From Haematobia irritans (Eukaryota; Arthropoda; Insecta; Diptera; Muscidae): a stretch of DNA of 64,000 nt. Position 1 is the stretch's first letter. Each line of letters begins with the position of its first letter. Below, piece by piece: positions 22,641-34,175 of the stretch. The position numbers were made by a program, and so were the translations under genes. Location: NCBI RefSeq assembly GCF_050003625.1, contig NC_134397.1, positions 275,150,070 to 275,214,069 of the forward strand, in the 5' to 3' direction. Under the pieces are notes generated by a model. The model was given only the letters and a program-made list of their open reading frames with translations, was not told where the DNA came from and did no database searches.

Positions 22641-24312
22641 ATATAGATTTAAGGGTAAAATGATACACCAAAATAATAAAAAAAATTTGTTTATTATTCT
22701 ATTATAAAGCAACAACAACTAACCGGATTATTCCAAAAACGTATTAAAGCTTCTAGTCTCTTTGGTATTGAAGACCCAAGATTTTTGGAAATTTGAGGAT
22801 CCATATTGATCCATGCTTAAAAAATAGATGACTTGTGCTCTTGGAAATTGGAATGTCTCTTTTGGTAAATTTTTCGTCCAATTTCGTGCCCAGCGATCTC
22901 GATAATTTTAGGATTGTATACAATAATAATAAATTATCTCTATTTTTCACATATAAATCATACATTTTAATTTGAAGTTGCACGCGTGCGGTTAGACGTG
23001 TGAGTCACTTATTTTCTCCATTTAAAAACAATGTGTTACAAATTGAGACCCAAACATATATTTATTACACCCAAATAATATGAAAAACGTCCTTTTTCTC
23101 CGTGTATTATTTTGATTTCACATCCTTTAAAAGATGTCAACAGTTGATCAAATATTGCCCGCAAACTTATTTACAGACAAAAGAAAATCGTTAGGGACAA
23201 AATTTGTTTTTACGTATACCTTCAAATTTTTATGGAGGGTATGTAATGTGTCGTCATGGCCAATGATCTAGTTGGACTTTTAATTAAAAATATATGTGGA
23301 GTGTATTTTTCTAATCATCTCATCTTATGAAGGGCGTTGAATGTTAAATACTTAATGGATCTGGACAAAGAGTCCGCCCGAAAGTGGAACATCAGAAGCG
23401 TGACTTGGTTATGTGTACTACATTTGGAGATCAAGTTTGATGATCTTCGATCTTTAATCATTTCATACTTTTTGCATTATTCTAAAAAAAGAAGAAAATC
23501 GAGGAGCTTTGCACAAAAAAAAATGTATTCCGACAGAAAAATAACCACAAGTGAAACCAATCGAATAGAGGACTTGAACATACTACACGAACGTTTAACT
23601 GTACGCTTTTGAGGGCCACTTATGCAGTTAATCTTGTTTGCCCACCCTCTACCAAGTCCCCTTGATTCAATTGTATTAGGCCTGGAGCGAACGAATATTG
23701 ACGGCTAGATTTTCTATTAACAACACAAATGATTCACATCTACTGGCTACTGTCGCCACCATAACTGATGCAAATGACACTTACACCAACTGAACGGTTG
23801 TCGTCCATTCAGTCCGCAATGATCGCACATAGCTCTATTGAAGATTTTTTTCGACGAGTGCCTTCAATGTGTTTTTTTTTTATTTCATTTCGTCATGGAT
23901 TCGGGTTTTTGCTAATTTATTGTAGTTGGTTCTTTTTTTATATTCGGTGTCGTTTGTTTTTATTTTGCTCTGTTCAAATATAAACAAATAATAAAAATTA
24001 AACAAAATAGCAAACAAAAATACTTTCACTAATGAATGCGTGTTGGCGTTGGCAGCAATGGTAAAGGGAATGTGGGCTGGAGGTATCCGGGGAGATATCA
24101 TAGGAACCATACTTGTTGGTTGGCTGGTTGGTTGTTTCTCTTTCTTTATTTTTGCTTTAATAAACGTGACTAACCATCAATAGGAAATCTCGTCAACAAC
24201 AAAATTTTGGTTGTCAACTTTGTTTAACCCATTGTGGGGTTGGTTGTAATAATTTACAAATGGGGGCATTCCCTATATCCAGGATTTGTTGCAGGATCAG
24301 CAATACATATGA
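22641..24312. other. Mostly unassigned sequence
   Basis: No gene recognised. An element end related to position 1-66 lies at 23010-23104 (gaaaaacgtcctttttctcc then gtgTA). The plus-strand frame 23337-23612 has no family resemblance. A T-rich stretch lies at 23870-23990. Confidence 0.45.
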
Positions 24313-24493
24313 TAACAGGTTGGCTGATAAGTCCCCGGTCTGACACATAGATGGCGTCGCTAGTATTAAATGCATATTATTTTTATATAGTACCAACCTT
24401 CAAATGATTCGTGTCAAAATTTGACGTCTGTAAGTCAATTAGTTTGCGAGATAGAGCGTCTTCTGTGAAGCAACTTTTGTTATTGTTAAAAAA

Positions 24494-27400
24494 ATGGAAA
24501 AAAGGAATTTCGTGTTTTGATAAAATACTGTTTTCTGAAGGGAAAAAATACGGTGGAAGCAAAAACTTGGCTTGATAATGAGTTTCCGGACTCTGTCCCA
24601 CACCGAAAAAAAAGTTTACTATTTTTTATGAAAAATTAACTAACCCATAGTAAGAATGACCATGATTTGGCGCCAAAGATTTTTTTCATCTAGATAAGTT
24701 CATGATTTGCTTATAAATTAGTTCATGTATTACATCGTATTTTAGTTCATTATTACTATGCTGTGGGAAGAATATAGTTAAACTCATTCAAAATATTCCT
24801 GCTATCCGGAAAAATTAACAATTTTTTGGGAAACCTGTATTAAGAAATTGGTTTGAAATAAACTGTTTGTCGGTATAATTTTCAAAAAAGTAGAGAAATT
24901 GAGGAATCAAAAGTACAAAAAGCCTGTATACAACTAAGAAATTTTTCGTACAAAACAAGTCAATTTTCTATAACCACCAGTATTTTATTTCAAAGAATTA
25001 TTATTATATTACACAAAACTATGGCTTATGATATACAATAAAGGAAATATTTTTATTAGTACGTTGGACGCATTTACTTGTCGGTAGTTAGTAATTGCTT
25101 CTTCAAAAGAGTAATATTCTATGTTATTAGGACTAAACTAATTAATTTAAATGTCCATGTTTTCTATCCATATGAAAGATATATGTGGCATAAGTTGCTA
25201 TATTCAATTGAATTGTCCAATTTCATCGATTTTGGCTAACTGTTGTTGGGCGGATTTGGCTTAGAGGCATCTGAAGTTATACAAAATATAAGAAAAATAT
25301 TATTAATTAATTAATTCTATCGTTCATATTGATCTTTAACTTACGGTTTTCAAGAGTATTTCCTAGAGCCAATAAGGATTTCAGCTTAATTAGTATTAAA
25401 CAGTAAGAATATTCAAAAAATGACCATTACGAGACCTGTCTACCTGCAAGTGAAAAAAAATAATTTTTAATAAATTGAAATTTTGGTTTTATTAAAAACG
25501 GACAAAATACCGTTTACAGAAAAACTTACCACATTGAAAAATCCATCCAGTAGGTACATTATTGGAATCATATCCATGGACAAATGGGACGTTATTGAAA
25601 TTATTCTCAGAATATAATTGAAATAAAAAATATTATAAAATTAGACATAATTTCCACTTGTCAGTATAGCATTTAGTATTTAAGGTGGATATTAAGTTCG
25701 AGTTTAGCGGCTAAAATTGCAATTTCCATGATAAGTTTTCTTTAATAATCCATTATAAAAAATAATCTTTATAAAAAACTTGATTTGGGCTATTCTCCAT
25801 CAAGTTATATTTAAATTTGTATCGAAGACGTATAATTTTATACTTTGCTTAGTGATTTATTTTTAATTTTAGCGGCTAAACTCGAACTTAGTACTCACCT
25901 GCTGTAACATAAAAAATATAGATTCAAAAAAATGGTTGCTTCTCAACCTGTGATCCAGATGTAGAATAAATATAAATCATCCTATTACCACTCATGTTGT
26001 ATATTTTTTATGTAAATCAATTTAAAATCCGCACTAATTTTAAACTAACATATTAACAGAAATATACAGTTCCTTAATCTGTTATTTGTTTTTTATCAAT
26101 AAAAAGCGTTTTTGATTCCTCTAACATCACATCATTCACTTCTCAGTTTCTAAAATGTTTCGAAATAAATGTATTTTCATTAATAAACACCAATACCGCA
26201 CGTACAATTTTGCAAAATTAAATCCACGTGTGCACTTCATAAATGCATCAACATAACTGAATGCAACAATAAAACTGAAAGACACAAATAGTCATAAGGG
26301 ATACATACCTGCCGTAAAGAAAAACAACTCCACACACACACACGTTCCCTTTCAGATCTTGCTATTGCAAGATAACAACTCTCACCACAAAAGATACCAA
26401 CAACACACAAGGAACATTCCATTGTCTCTAGAATCAAAACAACCAACAACAGCATAAATGACGCAATAACAAACACAAACAATCATACGAGATATACACA
26501 AAATGTCTCTAAAAACTCCCTCGCATGATGCACTCACATTTTCCAGTAGCACGTTTATTGATTAGTAGGAATTCTATCTATAAGTTAAGGTAAAATATAT
26601 ACCAAATCTATGAGGAATCTATAAAAATTATATACACCTGTCAAGGATTATATTAACTAATTTTTATTCTATTTTAACTAAAATTTTAAATGTGAGTAAA
26701 AACACTCCAACATATAATAAAAAGGGAAATAATCTGTAGGTAGTCATCGTACGAATAGGTAATGTCGTTAAGTTAATTTTTACTACAAACATTTTTTTTC
26801 CATACAAAATTTTGTCTTAGTAAATTGTCCACATTTCGTAGTAAGATTTTTATATTGCCCATGTATTTTTATAATAGAATCAACGATGCATTAACTACTG
26901 TGTTGGAAATTTATTTAAGGAAAAATCCTTCCCATTTCGTAGTTAGTGAACTAAAAAACATTTACTGAGTTCTTATAAGTTTTGCTTTAGCTAAGTTAAT
27001 TTTCGTTGTGGTTACGAAAAATGAACTATATTACAGTAAATTTGTTGAACTATGTGGAAGTCAAAATGGTCCTTAAATTTACAAGACACTTTTTTTTCTG
27101 TGCAGGGAAATCAACAATAATTGATTGGTATGCAAAATTCAAGCGTGGTGAAATGAGCACGGAGGACGGTGAACGCAGTGGTTACCGACGAAAACATCAG
27201 AAAAATCCACAAAATGATTTTGAATGACCGTAAAATGAAGTTGATCGAGATCGCAGAGGCCTTAAAGATATCAAAGGAACGTGTTGGTCATATCATTCAT
27301 CAATATTTGGATATGCGGAAGCTCGGTGCAAACTGGGTGCCGCGCGAGCTCACATTTGACCAAAAACAACAACGTGTTGATGATTCTGAGCGGTGTTTGC

Positions 27401-28026
27401 AGCTGTTAACTCGTAATACACCCGATTTTTTCCGTCGATATGTGACAATTGATGAAACATGGCTCCATTACTACACTCCTGAGTCCAATCGACAGTCGGT
27501 TGAGTGGACAGCGACCGGTGAACCGTCTCCAAAGCGTGGAAAGACTCAAATGTCCGCTGGCAAAGTAATGGCCTCTGTGTTTTGGGATGCGCATGGAATA
27601 ATTTTTATCGATTATCTTGAGAAGGGAAAAACCATCAACAGTGACTATTATATGGCGTTATTGGAGCGTTTGAAGGTCGATATCGCGGCAAAACGGTCCT
27701 ATATGAAGAAGAAAAAAGGGTTGTTCTACCAAGACAACGCACCGTGCCACAAGTCATTGAGAACAATGGCAAAAATTCATAATTTGGGCTTCGAATTGCT
27801 TCCCCACCCACCGTATTCTCCAGATCTGGCCCCCAGCGACGTTTTCTTGTTCTCAGACTTCAAAAGGATGCTCGCAGGGAAAAAATTTGGCTGCAATGAA
27901 GAAGTGATTGCCGAAACTGAGACCTATTTTGAGGCAAAACCGAAGGAGTAGTACCAAAATGGTATCAAAAAATTGAAAGGTCGTTATAATCGTTGTATCG
28001 CTCTTGAAGGGAACTATGTTGAATAA
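24494..28026 (+). pseudogene. Himar1-like: Himar1-like transposase pseudogene, copy B
   Basis: The first 35-40 codons lie at 24494-24600 and the rest from 27103. From 27169 to 27951 a 260-codon frame is open. It has TDENIRKIHKMILNDRKMKL, TIDETWLHYYTPESN (first Asp), FYQDNAPCHKS (second Asp) and YSPDLAPSDVFLF (third Asp), so the DD34D triad is intact. Defects are one missing A in the A-run after the start codon (shared with copy A), the 2.5 kb insertion, a frame-changing deletion in the GERSG linker near 27180, and a TAG at 27949-27951 just before the final YQNGIKKLEGRYN block. The true stop would be 28024-28026. Confidence 0.93.
24601..27102. mobile_element. 2.5 kb CAC-ended element with CA duplication
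   Basis: The ends are CACCGAAAAAAAAGT and the inverse of CACAGAAAAAAAAGT. The dinucleotide CA flanks both sides (24599-24600, 27103-27104) inside the mariner codons. The interior is A/T-rich with no recognisable transposase; a minus-strand frame at 26237-26482 is not convincing. A piece near 24660-24690 (tttggcgccaaagatt) has a likeness at about 32775. Non-autonomous by appearance. Confidence 0.85.
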
Positions 28027-28126
28027 TAAAAACGAATTTTGACAAAAAAAAATGTGTTTTTCTTTGTTAGACCGGGGACTTATCAGCCAACCTGTTATAT
28101 TTAAATTTTTCTAAGCTTCTCTAGGT

Positions 28127-28296
28127 GTGAGTCACTTGAGTGTAGTGGTAAGCATGTCTGCTTGCTTACAAAGGGTCCTGGGTTCAATCCCAGTTTAGGC
28201 CAAACACACGAACATGTTTTCAGCAGTGGTTTTTTAGAGTTTTTCAAAGCTTCCTTGAGTGGTTTCAAAGCAATCCCTTATCATTCCACTTAACAT
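28127..28296 (+). mobile_element. Diverged SINE fragment
   Basis: It has an A-box-like tagtggtaagcatgtctg and a B box gggttcaatccc, then ttttcagcagtgg and ttcaaagcttccttgagtgg. The middle of the SINE body is lost. It abuts the TA of the next element. Confidence 0.75.
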
Positions 28297-29539
28297 ACAC
28301 TGTTAGAAAAATATGTTTTTCATATGTTCCGATATAAACAAAATGTGTTTCGGGCACGATTTTAAACCACAATATATTTAAGTGCGAACATGTAATGTTC
28401 CTGAACTAACACTAAATGTTTGGGACATCTATGTTAATATGTTAGAATATATTATGTTTGGGGCATGAATGTTTCATAAAAATCATATGTGTGAATACAA
28501 ACATATATAAATTTACAAATTTCGACTAAACATACATATGTTGTGATATTTTATTCAAAGCGACAGAGAGAGTATAGAGAGAAATAGAGATGGAAACCGG
28601 GAGAGTTGACGAAAGATATCAATATAACACAGCAAAAGAGTCAAAAGAGAACAATTTCTGTGAAACCGCTTGTATGTTGTTTCGGAAAACTGTTTTATGA
28701 TAAGGCCAAAAATTTGATATGTTTAAGTCTAAATATTATTTAATTTGAATAAAGAGAATATACATTCTGAACCAAGAGAATAGACATTTGAAAAACAAAC
28801 AGCTTATGTTTTCGCCTTGAGAGCAGCATTTTATGTATGTGTGGACATGTGTTTTGTTTATCATTTTGGCATTATGGGCACAATTTTTTTCTTGGTTCGT
28901 TAAAAGAAATCAGGGGTCTTCATAAAAATAACGAAAGGGCACTATACTCTTTTTAGAGTTGGGACAGTAAAATGAAATAAGGGGGAAATAGTGAAAAATT
29001 ACACAGTAAAATGTAAAAAAACAAACTTTAGTTCCTCTTTATTAAAAAGTAGTCCACGAGGAGTTGACGGACACCATCAAATATAAAAGAGGGCATTAAG
29101 TTCGAGTTTTACAGCTAAAACAAATTAAAAAGTTTATTTTCTTTAAAATGAATTATTAAAGAAAAATAAAAGGAATTTTAGAGCGATGGTGTTAAATGCT
29201 AGTAAAAAACTGTTCACTCCTAAATAAATTTATGTTTATATTATAAAATTATGTATGTATGTTTATACTCGACTCCACGTTCTTCTTTTGTTAGTTTTTG
29301 AATTCCTTCCAAATTTTAAAGTTTTGTACATAAACAGTTTTTTATTACAAGATTGTTATTTTTGCAATAAAAAATAATATTTTATCCAAAAATCAGTCAA
29401 TTTCGTTTATATCAAGCACTGTTACTGACTATAAATCTTTAATAACGCACATTTCGAAGTTTCATTAAAAAAAAAATAATATAGTATAAATATAAATGTG
29501 TAAATTAAAAAAAAAAAAAAAAAAACAAAAAAAATGTTC

Positions 29540-29610
29540 GGTCGGAGCAGGGATTGAACCCACGACCCTTTGCATGCAAGGCAGACATGCTAACCACTGC
29601 TCCACGTGGC
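29540..29610 (-). other. tRNA-like module, Ala(TGC)-like loop
   Basis: On the minus strand: gccacgtggagcagtggtta (A-box region), cctTGCatg loop, and B box gggttcaatccc. The head of the SINE family has the same layout. Acceptor ends do not base-pair, so it is tRNA-derived rather than a tRNA gene. Confidence 0.6.
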
Positions 29611-29725
29611 AAACAAATGTATGTTTCTGTTAAATAATGTTATGTTTGCATAGGCTCGTGGGCGCTGCAAACTATGCTATATAAATGTAACTTAAAACGA
29701 TAATTATCTACTGGTGACTATAACA

Positions 29726-29797
29726 GCTACGTAGCCCAGTGGATAGTGTGTTGGCTTACAAACTGTATGGTCCTCGGTTCGATTCTCCGTGCAGGCG
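29726..29797 (+). other. tRNA-like module, second type
   Basis: The sequence is gctacgtagcccagtggata, loop ggcttacaaactg, and B box ggttcgattct. It is strongly conserved in copies 2 and 3. The T-stem and acceptor do not pair well, which argues against a working tRNA. Confidence 0.55.
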
Positions 29798-30337
29798 AAA
29801 GGTAAAATTTAAAAAATTTATAAAAGTGAATAATTTCTTCAACATTATTTGTATTACAGAGAAAGGTGCCAATAACAAAATTCGTGGAAGTGAAAATTAC
29901 GAGTATGTTAGGGAATGAGCACAATCGTGTTTGGGAAAAATTCTTCCAAGCATATAATATTTTTGGCTCAAAATGCTTCCAAACATATAATATGTTCACA
30001 TAAAACAAACATATTAATGTTTCGGCAGTATGCAATAATATATGTGCTTCCTGCAAAATATGTTTGGAACATATGTTAAAGAAGCGATTTTTTTTGAGGG
30101 TGTAGAATCGGGAAGTATCCATATTAAAAAGACATATACAATTAAATTTAGGGTATACAATTAAAATTAGGATACAAATTTCATTTATTGGATTTTCATT
30201 CTTTTTCCCGATATCAGTCAGTCAATAAATCACTATTCAAAATTTTTGATGCCATGTCTACACTAAAAAAATATTTACGTGGTGTTAAATATTAAGCACC
30301 TTAAATTGTTCCTCTGTCATCATAAACTACTAACTGA

Positions 30338-31497
30338 TCATCAATCCGGGTTTCGACCAAAAATAGCTGTGTCACAGCCCTACTACAGGTCATAGAATCA
30401 ATACGTGAAGGTCTGGACAAGAATCAAGTATCTATATTGGTGTCCACCACCCTACACTTTGCCAAAAACTAGCGAATATGTTTAACTTTTCTGCTATTTT
30501 AATTGAAGTGATGGAATCATATGTTATTTATGCGGTAGATATCAATACACTCTTTAAGATGATAGATGTTCATCCCGCATTGCGACAGGATAGGGAGTAC
30601 CTCAAGGTTGTATACTTGGACCATTACTATATACAATGTATTCGAATGACCTCCCACAAAAAGTGCAGCATTCTAACATTAGGATGTATACAGATGACTT
30701 TACGCTTCATGCGATATTACTTTTCTGAATGATTGTGTGGCAAAAATTTCTGATGACCTTCGCAGTATACACTGATGGGCAAAAGGAAATGGATTAAGTC
30801 TTAACCCAAAGAAGTCGAAGACGATATTAATACGCAAACGTAGTCTTAACGTTGTGTAGTTTAATCTTTTCTTGGCAGGGGAGAGAATTGAATCAGTTAA
30901 TAAAGCAAAAAATTTTGGAATAATATTTAATGAGTTTTTGGACTGGACTGACCACATAAGTGTAGCGTGTTGCAAAATATATGGAATGCTTCGTAATCTC
31001 TGGGTTACCCATTCATTTACACCATTCAATATAAGATGCTTTTAGCCAAATCTTACTTAATACCGACCTTATTATATGGCTGCAAAATTTTTGCTGGTTA
31101 CAATGCTCAAGATTTTAAGAAACTGAAAACAACATTTAATAGTATAACTCGTTATGTTTTTGGTCTGGAACGATTTGACCGAGTTTCAACATACAATAGT
31201 CAAGTTCTCAAAATGCCATTTGACAAATATTTGATATTTAGAACTGTTACATACCTACATAAGATTATCGCAACAATGGAACCTACACATATTTATAATC
31301 ATCTAACATTCTGCAGATCTAACAGAGGCAGCAATATATGTCAGATTCCCCATAGATCAATGATATCAGAAAGACAATTTATAATACGAGCAATACGTCT
31401 CTGGAACCAAGTACCGAATGATATCCAAACCATCCACAACACTGGACAATTTAAACGTGATTTAGTTATTTTTTTTTTAATTAAAATAATTAATTAA
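30338..31497 (+). pseudogene. Second non-LTR reverse transcriptase remnant
   Basis: The plus strand shows HQSGFRPK, then (frame change) TALLQVIESIREGLDKNQVS, an eroded palm, GVPQGCILGPLLYTMYSNDL, and YTDD at 30687-30698 in place of YADD. After more frameshifts comes a 153-codon frame (31036-31497) with the SYLIPTLLYGCKIF and RAIRLWNQVPNDIQ C-terminal blocks usual for LINE ORF2. It differs in sequence from the copy at 7335-9069, so it is another family. An A/T-rich 3' tract follows the stop. Confidence 0.82.
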
Positions 31498-31761
31498 AAT
31501 AATTAAATAGTATTGCAGCAATATTTTAATATTTCCATTTATTTAAATCTACATTTATTTTTTTTTATTATTTATTATGTATAAAAATTTTATGTTTTTA
31601 AAATGTTTAATATTATTATATTAATACTTGTTTGTATAGTTTTTATTTTTTTTTTTATACTATTTCTATATTTGCTTTCCGCTCTTATAACTGTTCCCTA
31701 AGAACTATTTAACAAAAATGATTCTAGTGCAAAGTTATAAGAGATATGTCTTAATGTACTA
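31498..31761. other. A/T-rich tract after LINE
   Basis: Low-complexity TTTATTT/AATTAA sequence, possibly the LINE 3' untranslated region. No polyadenylation signal can be singled out. Confidence 0.4.
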
Positions 31762-32364
31762 CACTGAAAAAAACATTAACCTAATATGGAAGATTATGCA
31801 ACTTAAATTTTAGGACTCGAAATTTACGCAATGCTAAGGACAAAATTCTTTAAAATAATGACATTTTAATTAAAAGAAAGTTTATAATCATGAAATTTAA
31901 GACACAAATCTTGAAATTTTGCGTCCCTCTGTTGAAGTTGTAAACCTTTGAAGTAAGGCAAATGTTCCTTAAAATAAAGAAACGCATTTTTAATTTAAAA
32001 AAATCGTCTTTAACTCAACTGGCATATTGAATTTTTAAATTTAAGATAAAAATGCTTCAAATATAGGCTAAGAATTATTTTAGCATTAAGAAAACAGTTT
32101 TTACTTTGAAGTACTAGGCATAATTTGGATTTTGAAACTGGAATTTGTTTGTACATGAATACCTTTATTAATATATCGCAAACAGGGAATAAAAATTCGA
32201 TGAATGAGATTTGTATCCAATTTTAATTTTATCGATCCTAGATTTAAAGCCAGGGAGATTCCTGGCATTTATTTTAAAGAAGCCGCATCTTTGGCTCGGA
32301 ATCAATACAAAAATCTTTAAAGGAAAGTCAAAATCGTTGGTTCCAAGTAAACTTTTTTTGAGTG
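31762..32364. mobile_element. 603 bp CAC-ended MITE
   Basis: The ends are CACTGAAAAAAACATTAACC and the inverse of CACTCAAAAAAAGTTTAC, flanked by TA (31760-31761, 32365-32366). The interior near the right end reads tttggctcggaatcaatac, the hallmark of this MITE group. Confidence 0.85.
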
Positions 32365-32404
32365 TAGGAAGATTCAACGAATAAATAAATATATAAATAA
32401 AATA

Positions 32405-32730
32405 AATATTTCTTTAAAATAATGACATTTTAATGAAAAAAGTGTATAGTCTTTGCTCCAAATTTTTTTTATTAAATTTAGAACACAAAATATCTAATCT
32501 TTTAATTTAAGATAAAAACTCTTCAAATATGGGCAAAGACTTATTTTGAGGATTTTGTATCTTTGGTTTAAAGCGTTTTTGGAATTAAGATAACCTGTTT
32601 TACTGTAAAATATATAATTTGGATTTTTAAACTGGCATTCAACACAATTGAAATTTTGAGATTTCCACAAAGCGTTGTTAAAACCAGGAAAATATGTACT
32701 TTTTAACTGCAGTTCATGAAAATACACCCT
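32405..32730 (+). mobile_element. Degenerate copy of the 31.8 kb MITE interior
   Basis: The blocks tctttaaaataatgacattt and tttaagataaaaactcttca repeat 31850-31880 and 32040-32060 in the same order. Ends are not clear. Confidence 0.55.
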
Positions 32731-33204
32731 CTCATAGAAGATAAAATTAACTAAAAGTAAAAAAAGAAAATCATTTGCGCCAAATCATGACAATTTTAAC
32801 CATAGAGTAGTTCATTCATACTATTTTTGGGAATCGTACGAAAATTTTCATTTGTTCATTCATTAACCCTTGTATCCTGTACTAGTGGGTCAAAATTGTC
32901 CAAACCATTTTATTTTTTATAAGAATTTTATTCTAAAGAACTAGTTGAGTTTAAAGCTCTGTTTTGCTGTGGTGTTTTCTGTTTGTTTCTGTCTGGCATG
33001 TAGAAACCGTAATTTTTATTCATTTTGTTTGACATTGGAAATCTAGAGGTTTATTTTAGGCCCACAAAAACCTGTATTGGATTTACTTCTTATCGGTCAT
33101 TTGGTAAAGCCTCTAAATACACAAATCTCCCGAGATCACTTCTTGAGGGAAAGAGAAGACGCCTCAAATTGCTTGAAATTAAAATTTCCCGTTAAAAAAA
33201 TAAT
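32731..33204. other. Unassigned sequence
   Basis: No gene recognised. The motif gcgccaaatcatgacaattt resembles part of the 24.6 kb element, and tagaaaccgtaatttttatt with tctagaggtttattttaggc resembles DINE-like family II blocks. It is probably a mosaic of old fragments. Confidence 0.4.
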
Positions 33205-33500
33205 TGAGTTAAAAGGATGTCCTTTGTATGTTAGTTAAAATAAAGAACATGTTTGGGAGGCCATTTTTGGAAGAGCTTTTAAAGTTGTGCCATTAGAACA
33301 ACCACCAAATGGTTTTGCTGGGATGTGTCAGTTAACTTTTTCACATTCAAGGAAATTCTTTTGCAAAGGTTTTGCAAATTACGACAATTTTCAATTTGTT
33401 GTTGAGTTTAAATAGAAAAAAATATATTTATACAAAACTAGATGCCAAGATAAGAAAATAAAAACGTTGTATACATTAAAAATAAAAAAGGAAATTCATG
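33205..33500. mobile_element. CCCAGC-type element pieces
   Basis: An element end (taaaataaagaacatg ... ccaaatggttttgctggg, to about 33321) matches the end of the copies at 5329 and 50435. Sequence just after it (attcttttgcaaaggttttgc, atatatttatacaaaa) matches the tRNA-module element at about 50010-50100. The copy is rearranged and truncated. Confidence 0.6.
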
Positions 33501-33529
33501 AAAATAATTTTGGTTGTTACACTGAAAAA

Positions 33530-34175
33530 AAAAGCATACTCGGATCCAAAGATTTTGTCTTTACTTTAAAAAATTTGGTATTGATTCCGAGCCAAAGAAG
33601 CGGAGAATACAAGTAAGGATACTTTTAAGACACAATTCTCTTTTAAATTTAGGTTTTGTGTACTTGCTTCTAGGAAACAAATTTTAATTTTTCGCTTTCT
33701 CAGCTTTTTTTCTTCATATGCTATCAAAGTCCTTTAAAAACGAGTTAACGGCAACTTTATTTTCAAAATTAGGACTCGACTTCCGGTAGAAATTATGCTA
33801 TGTTTGAAGTAAAAAACTTCTTTAAAATAAAGTTTTGAAAAACATGTCCTATATTTGAACGGTTTTTTGCTTTGTAGTCAAGATGCAAAAAGACAACAAA
33901 TTTAAAGACAATTTCATTAAATTTAAAGAATTTTTCTGAATTATTAAAGTCAAGTTGACCTTAGCCTATAAATTTTTTCTTTCATGTTAAGATACCCATT
34001 TTTAAGTCAAATCACTTAATTATAAGGACAATATGACTTCATTGAAAAGTTTATCGACTTTTGGACAAGGAAAATAACTTTATTTTAGAGAAATGCGTCT
34101 TCTATACTAAGCAAAATTTGTATTCGTATTTTAAAGACATGAAATCTTTGACCTCACGACAATATTTTTTCATTG
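33530..34175. mobile_element. 646 bp CAC-ended MITE
   Basis: Starts CACTGAAAAAAAAAGCATAC and ends with the inverse of CAATGAAAAAATATTGTC; TA at 33528-33529 and 34176-34177. It contains ggtattgattccgagccaaa. It is close kin of the element at 36374-36836. Confidence 0.78.

Larger units (their letters stand above)
24315..28095 (+). mobile_element. Himar1-like mariner, copy B, split by a 2.5 kb element
   Basis: The ends ACAGGTTGGCTGATAAGTCC are identical on both sides and flanked by TA (24313-24314, 28096-28097). Removing the insert at 24601-27102 plus one CA restores a mariner of normal length. Confidence 0.95.
28298..30102 (+). mobile_element. 1.8 kb TIR element with paired tRNA-like modules, copy 1
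   Basis: The element starts CACTGTTAGAAAAATATG and ends gattttttttgagggtg, with TA on both sides (28296-28297, 30103-30104). Subterminal regions are dense in catatgtt/aacatatg words. It contains a minus-strand tRNA-like module at 29540-29610 and a plus-strand one at 29726-29797. Copies 2 (37223-38983, inverted) and 3 (44823-46596) match along the whole length. No protein frame is conserved between copies. Confidence 0.9.

Noticed and set aside
29540..29797. Genuine tRNA genes
   Set aside because: A and B boxes are visible, but acceptor and T stems do not pair, and the modules are repeated inside mobile elements three times.
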